Source: an uncultured Oscillospiraceae bacterium | GTDB lineage: Bacteria; Bacillota; Clostridia; Oscillospirales; Ruminococcaceae | DNA length: 10,933 bases | Assembly (NCBI GenBank): GCA_958403605.1 | Contig: CATXYA010000020.1 | Location: 1-10,933 of the forward strand | Direction: 5' to 3' | In this document: positions 6,250 to 10,933 of the stretch, in pieces | How positions within the stretch are numbered: position 1 is the first letter of the stretch | Layout: each line of letters starts with the position of its first letter | Translations under genes and position numbers: made by a program | The notes under the pieces: generated by a model | What the model was told of the DNA's origin: nothing | The model's input: only the letters and a program-made list of their open reading frames with translations | Database searches by the model: none

Positions 6250-7608
6250 TCAAGTCTGGACGCCTGTATTTTTCCGGAAATAGACCAGCACCATAGGCAG
6301 TGCCAGGCAGAAGGTCAGCAGGTCCGCTGCGGGGCCCGCCAGCTGCAGGCCCGTCAGGCCCAGCAGCTTCGGCAGCGCCAGCAGGGCGGGGATGTAAAAG
6401 ATCAGCTGGCGGCTGAAGATCAGCAGGCTGCTGGGCAGGGGCAGCCCCACCACCTGGAACAGCGTGTTGGCGCTGCCCATAAAGCTGGCCAGCGGCAGCG
6501 CCACGCAGATGAAGCGCAGAGCCGTGGCGCCGATGCGCACCACGTCGGGGTCGTTGCGGAACAGGGCGATCAGCTGCGGCGCAAGGGCGATGCCCACCAC
6601 CGCAAAGGCGCACATGCTGAGCATGCTCACCTTCACCGCGTACCAAAAGGCCTCCTTCACGCGCGCCAGGTTGCCCATGCCGTGGGCGTAGCCGATGACC
6701 GGCTGGCTGCCCTGGTTCATGCCCAGGGACACGGCGTTGGAGAGGTACAGCAGCCGGCCCGAGACGCTCATGGCGGCAATGGCCGCGTCGCCCCAGACAC
6801 CGGCCACCTGGTTGAGCACGATGTTGGCCAGCATGTTGCAGCCATGGCGGCACAGGCTGGGGAAGCCGGTGCGGAACAGCAGGCTGTACTCGGCCCACGT
6901 CCGCGCCATCAGGCGCAGGGCGATGCGCACCTGCGTCTTGCGGCGCACATAGTAGCTCAGCAAAATGGCCCAGGCCACCGCCTGGCTGATGGCCGTGGCC
7001 ACTGCCGCACCCGTGATGCCCCAGCCCAGGCCGAAGATGAACAGCGGGTCCAGCACCATGTTTAAAACGCCGCCCACCACCTGGCCAATCATGCTCTCCC
7101 GGCTCAGGCCCTCGCCGCGCAGGCATTGCGTCAGCGCCAGGCTGCTGGCGGAAAAGGGCGCGCCCAGCAGGATCCAGCGCCCGTAATCCAGCGCGTAGGG
7201 CAAAATGGTGTCCGTGGCGCCCAGCAGACGCATCAGCGGCGCGCCCGCCAACAGGCCGCCCGCCGTGACGGCCAGCCCGAAGAAGAAGCTCAAAAAGAAG
7301 GCTGTGCTGGTGGTCACGTCGGCGTCGTGCTGCTGTTTGGCGCCCAGCATGCGCGACAGCAGGCTGGAGCCGCCCGTGCCCACCCAAAAGCCCAGCGCGT
7401 TCAGCACCATGGGAATGGAGAACACCACGCCCACGGCCGCCGTGGCGCTGGTGCCGATCTGACCCACAAAAAAGGTGTCCGCCAGATTGTACACGCTGGT
7501 GATCAGCGTCGCCACCATGCTGGGCACCGCCAGCGAGAGGATCAACCCCGACACCGGGGCCGTGGTCATGCGTTCGTATTGGTCTTGCGTTTCCTGTGCT
7601 TGTTTCAC
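6250..7608 (-). CDS. MATE family multidrug/toxin efflux transporter
   Basis: The 452-residue protein has about 12 membrane helices, the standard MATE size, arranged as two homologous halves. MATE proteins export cationic drugs or metabolites in exchange for Na+ or H+. Typical motifs are YNLADTFFVGQ (40-50), GTGGSSLLSRMLGAKQ (77-92) and LDPLFIFGLGWGITGAA (186-202). In the second half NQGSQPVIGYAHG (298-310) is the matching motif. The chosen start is a GTG at 7608 whose last two bases form part of the TGA of the upstream flippase gene (GTGA), with AGGG eight bases before it; this implies coupled translation. An ATG at 7569 is a possible later start but has no reason to be preferred. The family is certain; the substrate cannot be read from sequence. 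Pairing with a flippase suggests, as inference only, a cell-envelope role. Confidence 0.95.
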   Translation of the reverse strand: MKQAQETQDQYERMTTAPVSGLILSLAVPSMVATLITSVYNLADTFFVGQIGTSATAAVGVVFSIPMVLNALGFWVGTGGSSLLSRMLGAKQQHDADVTTSTAFFLSFFFGLAVTAGGLLAGAPLMRLLGATDTILPYALDYGRWILLGAPFSASSLALTQCLRGEGLSRESMIGQVVGGVLNMVLDPLFIFGLGWGITGAAVATAISQAVAWAILLSYYVRRKTQVRIALRLMARTWAEYSLLFRTGFPSLCRHGCNMLANIVLNQVAGVWGDAAIAAMSVSGRLLYLSNAVSLGMNQGSQPVIGYAHGMGNLARVKEAFWYAVKVSMLSMCAFAVVGIALAPQLIALFRNDPDVVRIGATALRFICVALPLASFMGSANTLFQVVGLPLPSSLLIFSRQLIFYIPALLALPKLLGLTGLQLAGPAADLLTFCLALPMVLVYFRKNTGVQT

Positions 7609-9017
7609 GTCCGTTTCCCTCGTTTCAAAAGCTGCATTGCCGTGGCCCACAGGCTGCGGAAGTTCACCGCCAGCATCAAGGCCGTCAGCCCCGTCGTCCA
7701 AAGATCGCAGTAAGGCAGGCTGAGCACTTGGATGATGGTCTCCGCCGATAAGATCACGCAGTTGAGGGCCGTTTTGCCCCAGGCCAGGTCCATGGGCAGC
7801 AGGCGGCGCGTGTTCAGCGCCCGCACCAGAAATACCGCCATGTAGCTGATGGCCGTGGCCGCCGCCGCGCCCTGCACGCCGAACTGCGGGATGAAGAGCG
7901 CGTTCAGCACCAGGTTCAGCACCGCGCCCACGCTCATGGTGGCCAGCGACAGGCCGCTCTTTTTCTCCACCATGTAGATGCTGTTGACAAAGTTCCCCAG
8001 GCTGGAAAACACGGTGGCAAAGGTGAACATGGGGATGAACATCCACCCAATGTAGTATTCCTTGGCCACAAAGATGCTCATCAGCCACCGGCACAGCCAC
8101 ACGATGCCCGCCGCGGACATGAACATCACGCTTTGGTAAATACTATAGACGCGGGAAAAAAAGTGCTCGCGCCCGCCCTTGGTGCCGTCGGTGTACGCCG
8201 AGATCTGCCATGCCTCCGTGAACAGCGTCGCCACGATGGTCAGCAGCGTGGGGATCTTGTAGCACGCCGACATGATGCCGTTGGCCTCATCGCCCACCAT
8301 GTTCTTCACAAACAGCACGTCGCTGGTGTTGGTGATGGACCAGAAGATGGACGCCGAGATCAGCGGCAGCGCAAAACGCAGCATGGTCTTGAACATCCGC
8401 CAGTCGATGCGCCGCAGGTTGATGAACCGCCACAGCCGCTGGATGAAAAACAAAAACAGGGCGCTGGCCGCGTCGCCGCAGATGACCGCCAGCAAAATGC
8501 CCTCCGGCTTTAGCCCCAGCCCGGAGATGAACAGCACCGTGAAGCCCAGCGTCAGCGCGCTGTTCAAAATGCCGTCCACCGCGTACAGGCGCAGCAGGCC
8601 GCGCGCACGGGTGAACTGGCAGTTCACCGTGTTCAGGCAGCTGGTGAACAAAAAAACCATCATCAACACGCTGTACTGCTCCACTGTGCCCTTCACAAAG
8701 GGAATGTGGTACAGCAGCGGCCACAGCGCCAGCAGCGCCGTGTAGCCGATGGCAAAGGCCAGCAGGCCATTGGTATACACCTTGGTCTTGTTGCTGCCGT
8801 CCTCCAGGCCGAAGCGCACCAGCGCGTCCCGCATGCCCAGCAGCACCAGCGGAATGAAAAACTGCCCCAGCGTCTGCACCGCAATGATGGTGCCGTACAA
8901 TTCCGGCAGCATCATGCGCGTGTAGTACATGGTCATCAGCAGCGTCAGCAGCCGCGATGAAAACTGGTTGACCGCCGTCAACAGCGTATTGGAGACCAGG
9001 CGCTTGTATTTGTCCAT
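7605..9017 (-). CDS. Polysaccharide/oligosaccharide flippase (Wzx-like, MOP superfamily)
   Basis: A 470-residue integral membrane protein with some 12-14 helices across its whole length. The N-terminus has VNQFSSRLLTLLMTMYYTRMMLPELYGTI followed by GMRDALVRFG (61-70), typical of the PST/Wzx branch. The second half repeats the pattern (NSIYMVEKKSG..., then LNALFIPQFGVQGAAAATAISY). These proteins move lipid-linked sugars or related lipids across the membrane for cell-wall, capsule or glycan assembly. No glycosyltransferase or polymerase gene lies in the window, so the cargo is unknown. The ATG at 9017 is preceded by GGAGG at six bases. It ends in the start codon of the MATE gene, so the two form an operon. 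Upstream lies an AT-rich palindrome that may be an operator. Confidence 0.93.
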   Translation of the reverse strand: MDKYKRLVSNTLLTAVNQFSSRLLTLLMTMYYTRMMLPELYGTIIAVQTLGQFFIPLVLLGMRDALVRFGLEDGSNKTKVYTNGLLAFAIGYTALLALWPLLYHIPFVKGTVEQYSVLMMVFLFTSCLNTVNCQFTRARGLLRLYAVDGILNSALTLGFTVLFISGLGLKPEGILLAVICGDAASALFLFFIQRLWRFINLRRIDWRMFKTMLRFALPLISASIFWSITNTSDVLFVKNMVGDEANGIMSACYKIPTLLTIVATLFTEAWQISAYTDGTKGGREHFFSRVYSIYQSVMFMSAAGIVWLCRWLMSIFVAKEYYIGWMFIPMFTFATVFSSLGNFVNSIYMVEKKSGLSLATMSVGAVLNLVLNALFIPQFGVQGAAAATAISYMAVFLVRALNTRRLLPMDLAWGKTALNCVILSAETIIQVLSLPYCDLWTTGLTALMLAVNFRSLWATAMQLLKRGKRT

Positions 9018-9050
9018 CCGGGCCCTCCCCCTGCATCGGTAGATTCTCTC

Positions 9051-9069
9051 ACTATACTATACAGTATAG
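9051..9069 (-). promoter_or_regulatory. Palindromic candidate operator and -10 region of the flippase-MATE operon
   Basis: CTATAC-A-GTATAG (9057-9069) is a perfect 13-base inverted repeat, with another CTATA copy just outside it (9052-9056). On the - strand it offers three -10-like hexamers: TATACT and two copies of TATAGT. No good -35 hexamer is spaced to any of them. The site is AT-rich within GC-rich DNA and lies 33-51 bases before the ATG. A regulator binding site overlapping a weak promoter is the simplest reading; the regulator is unknown. Confidence 0.5.
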
Positions 9070-9174
9070 AAGCGGTATCCGGGAAAAAAGTCGAAGCAGG
9101 GCCCGCGCAAGCGAGGGGAAGCCCCCGGCCTGCCCGGCAGCGCGCCGCCCAGCGCCCGCCCGCTTCACAAAAAT

Positions 9175-9735
9175 TCAGTATAGCACATTTTCTTCCTTTA
9201 ATAAAGCGCGGCGGGCCTTCCAATCGGGCAAAAATTGTGCCACCACCGCCCAAAAGGCCGGGCTGTGGTCGGCGCGCACAAAATGGGCGTACTCGTGCAG
9301 TACCACGTACTCCACCGCCGCCCGGGGCTTTTCCGCCAGCCGCAGCGCCAGGGTGATCTGGCGTTTCGCGGGTACGCACACGCCCCAGCGCGTCTTCATG
9401 TCCCGCACCTTCAAAACAGGCCGCTGCCCGCCCAGCACCCCCGCAAACAGGGGAAAGATCTCCTCGCTCACCTGGGTGAACAGCGCCAACGCCTCCTCCC
9501 GCGGGACGGCGCAGGGCCGCTGCTGGGCCTCGGCGCGGCGCACAAGGTCGCCTTGCGCCCGGGCGATCCAGGCGCGGCGGCTCTCCACAAAGCGGTCCAC
9601 CTCGGCGGCGGGCACCCGCGCGGGTGCGGAAACGGCCACCGCCCCGTCCGTCCGCACCCGCAGGTTGACGTTTTTCACCCGCTTGCGCGTCAGCTCATAG
9701 GACAGCCCTCCGGGCAGTGTGCGCAGCATCCCCAT
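9175..9735 (-). CDS. YgjP-like (DUF45, M48-type) zinc metallopeptidase
   Basis: The 186-residue product starts at the ATG at 9735, with AAAGGAG eight bases upstream; a longer reading from TTG at 9753 would run through that site. YgjP/SprT-like proteins carry a single zinc site. Here HEYAH at 147-151 gives His147, Glu148 and His151, and ADHSPAFW supplies His157 as the likely third ligand. RDMKTRWGVC (111-120) is the other family hallmark (usually R..KTRWGSC). The N-terminal beta-rich part (YELTRKRVKNVNLRVRTDGAVAVSAP) is also typical. There is no signal peptide, so it is cytosolic. The physiological substrate of this family is not settled. It has its own promoter and lies 157 bases upstream of the flippase gene on the same strand, a gap without a gene or clear terminator; read-through is possible. 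Confidence 0.93.
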   Translation of the reverse strand: MGMLRTLPGGLSYELTRKRVKNVNLRVRTDGAVAVSAPARVPAAEVDRFVESRRAWIARAQGDLVRRAEAQQRPCAVPREEALALFTQVSEEIFPLFAGVLGGQRPVLKVRDMKTRWGVCVPAKRQITLALRLAEKPRAAVEYVVLHEYAHFVRADHSPAFWAVVAQFLPDWKARRALLKEENVLY

Positions 9736-9743
9736 GGCGCCCT

Positions 9744-9750
9744 CTCCTTT
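9744..9750 (-). promoter_or_regulatory. Ribosome binding site of the YgjP-like gene
   Basis: AAAGGAG on the - strand lies eight bases before the ATG at 9735. It decides against the upstream TTG start. Confidence 0.8.
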
Positions 9751-9766
9751 CAAAACCGGAACCTTT

Positions 9767-9782
9767 GGCGGCGCGCGCCGCC
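9767..9782 (-). other. GC-only palindrome in the 5' leader of the YgjP-like gene
   Basis: GGCGGCGCGCGCCGCC is a perfect 16-base self-complementary sequence. It falls a few bases after the predicted transcription start (about 9786) and would fold into a hairpin at the very 5' end of the mRNA. Confidence 0.55.
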
Positions 9783-9792
9783 GATCCCTCCT

Positions 9793-9821
9793 ATTTTAAC
9801 GCTGCGCCGCGAAATTGGCAA
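9793..9821 (-). promoter_or_regulatory. Predicted sigma-A promoter of the YgjP-like gene
   Basis: On the - strand TTGCCA (9816-9821) and TAAAAT (9793-9798) are separated by 17 bases and each matches the consensus at 5 of 6. It lies back to back with the nrdD promoter, about 40 bases away. Confidence 0.72.
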
Positions 9822-9861
9822 ATGTAACAAAAAAATCGAAAATTTTGTCCACGCCTTCTTC

Positions 9862-9890
9862 TTGACAGCCACAATATCTAGTGCTAGGAT
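9862..9890 (+). promoter_or_regulatory. nrdD promoter
   Basis: A perfect -35 TTGACA (9862-9867) is followed after 17 bases by TAGGAT (9885-9890, 4 of 6 to consensus). The first NrdR box fills the spacer almost exactly, so bound NrdR would block RNA polymerase. Confidence 0.8.
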
Positions 9891-9915
9891 TAATCTTGCT
9901 TTCAACATTTAGAAT
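9869..9915 (+). promoter_or_regulatory. Paired NrdR boxes upstream of nrdD
   Basis: Box 1 (9869-9884) has core CAATATCTAG and box 2 (9900-9915) has core CAACATTTAG. The known NrdR box core is CWATATATWG; the two cores match at 9 and 8 of 10 positions. Core starts are exactly 31 bases apart, about three helical turns, which is the usual pairing for NrdR. NrdR is the ATP/dATP-sensing repressor of ribonucleotide reductase genes. Box 1 sits between -35 and -10 and box 2 just past the likely transcription start (about 9897). No nrdR gene lies in the window. Confidence 0.85.
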
Positions 9916-9949
9916 TCCCCGGGCAAGGGGAGCCAGAGGAGACGAAATC

Positions 9950-10933
9950 ATGATCAAAAGCATTGTAAAACGTGACGGCCGTGTGGTTTTATACGACGAG
10001 AGTAAGATCGCATCGGCTATCCTGAAGGCGCTGGAGGCCGCGGGCGAAGGCAATGCCGCCGACGCGGCCCGTGTGGCCAACGCCGTGGGGGCCGAGCTGG
10101 AACAACAGGGCGGCGAGACGCCCCGCATCGAGGCCATCCAGGACATCGCCGAGCAGGAGCTCATGCGCCAGGGCTTTGAAAACGCCGCCAAGCAATACAT
10201 TTTGTACCGCGCCGAGCGCACGCGCATCCGCGAGGCCAAGACCAGCCTGATGCAGGCCATCGATGAGATCACCAACGTGGACGCCCGCATGAGCGACATG
10301 AAGCGCGACAACGCCAACATCGACGGCAACACCGCCATGGGCAGCATGCTGCAGATCGGCACCGCGGGCGCCAAATCCTACAACGCCGCCTATCTGCTCA
10401 CCCCGGCCCAGGCCAAGGCCCACACCGAGGGCGACATCCACATCCATGATTTCGATTTCTACGCCCTCACCACCACCTGCACGCAGATCGATCTGCTGCG
10501 CCTGTTCGAGGGCGGCTTCTCCACCGGCCACGGCTACCTGCGCGAGCCGCAGAGCATCGGCAGCTACGCCGCCCTGGCCGCCATCGCCATCCAGTCCAAC
10601 CAGAACGACCAGCACGGCGGCCAGGGCGTGCCCAACTTCGATTATTCCATGGCCGCGGGCGTGCGCAAGACCTTTGCCAAGCTCTACGAGCGCAAGGTGA
10701 AGGACGCGCTGGAGGACGTGCTGGACAGCGACGACGAGGGCGAGCTGGCAAAAGCCGCCGTGGCCGCGGGCACCGCGGCCACGGGCGAAGAGCCGCGGCT
10801 GGAGACCCACGCCGCCACCTTTGACGCCGCTGCCGCTGCTGCGGTGGCCGCCACGGGCCGCCTGGACAAAGAGCAGGCCGCGCACCTGGTGCGCCACGCC
10901 CGCGCCCGCGCCGTCAAGGACACCGACCGCCAG
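9950..10933 (+). CDS. nrdD: Anaerobic ribonucleoside-triphosphate reductase, 5' part
   Basis: The frame stays open to the window edge, giving 328 N-terminal residues of a protein usually about 700 long. NrdD reduces ribonucleoside triphosphates to deoxy forms using a glycyl radical made by NrdG; both its glycyl-radical C-terminus and nrdG would lie beyond the edge. Residues 3-92 are the ATP-cone (IVKRDGRVVLYDESKIASAI ... QYILYRAERTRIR), the allosteric dATP/ATP site. The catalytic barrel begins near residue 115 with KRDNANIDGNTAMG (118-131), GDIHIHDFDFY (161-171), TTTCTQIDL (174-182, Cys177) and SNQNDQHGGQ (216-225). Residues 258-305 are unusually Ala-rich. GAGGAG lies eight bases before the ATG. 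The promoter carries two NrdR boxes, so expression should fall when dATP is abundant. This enzyme implies growth without oxygen. Confidence 0.96.
   Translation, partial: MIKSIVKRDGRVVLYDESKIASAILKALEAAGEGNAADAARVANAVGAELEQQGGETPRIEAIQDIAEQELMRQGFENAAKQYILYRAERTRIREAKTSLMQAIDEITNVDARMSDMKRDNANIDGNTAMGSMLQIGTAGAKSYNAAYLLTPAQAKAHTEGDIHIHDFDFYALTTTCTQIDLLRLFEGGFSTGHGYLREPQSIGSYAALAAIAIQSNQNDQHGGQGVPNFDYSMAAGVRKTFAKLYERKVKDALEDVLDSDDEGELAKAAVAAGTAATGEEPRLETHAATFDAAAAAAVAATGRLDKEQAAHLVRHARARAVKDTDRQ

Noticed and set aside
5878..7065. + strand open frame across the coiled-coil and MATE genes
   Set aside because: It crosses two well-supported genes and a consensus promoter in antisense and yields repetitive, low-complexity sequence.
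9070..9174. Possible terminator after the YgjP-like gene
   Set aside because: There are GC-rich short palindromes (around 9098-9108) and a T-run on the - strand, but no stem with a proper loop directly before the T-run.
1..10933. Mobile element, prophage, CRISPR array, toxin-antitoxin or defence island
   Set aside because: No transposase, integrase, att-like repeats, spaced direct repeats or defence domains were found; the genes are mainly housekeeping and envelope genes.

Overview
The window reads as chromosomal DNA of a GC-rich anaerobic Firmicute, most likely a gut clostridium of the Oscillospiraceae/Ruminococcaceae type. The grounds are strong AGGAGG-type ribosome sites, Gram-positive -35/-10 promoters, an XpaC-family gene, a carboxypeptidase Taq gene, and an anaerobic ribonucleotide reductase gene under NrdR-type control. 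This placement is inference; no rRNA or other marker gene is present. No phage, transposase, CRISPR array or tRNA was seen.

Layout. (1) Positions 1-2539, + strand: the end of an XpaC-family gene; an overlapping gene for an unrecognised membrane-anchored protein with a proline-rich stalk; and a HAAS-type membrane protein. A strong bidirectional terminator closes this block. (2) Positions 2597-5635: a divergent pair, a membrane-anchored CE15-like esterase on the - strand and an M32 carboxypeptidase on the + strand. They share a 210-base promoter region. (3) Positions 5636-5852: a hairpin-rich spacer that may be a dispersed repeat or a structured RNA. (4) Positions 5853-9735, - strand: a YgjP-type metalloprotease, then a polysaccharide flippase and a MATE transporter joined by a GTGA stop/start overlap, then a small coiled-coil protein with its own consensus promoter. 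(5) From 9862 to the end, + strand: an NrdR-box promoter and the first 328 codons of anaerobic ribonucleoside-triphosphate reductase (NrdD).

Most genes are ordinary housekeeping or cell-envelope genes and do not form one obvious pathway. The clearest functional links are the coupled flippase-MATE pair, both of the MOP exporter superfamily, and nrdD with its paired operator boxes. I found no convincing new multi-gene system. The best leads are the unrecognised stalk protein overlapping the XpaC-family gene, the hairpin-rich spacer at 5640-5813, and the palindrome ahead of the flippase operon.
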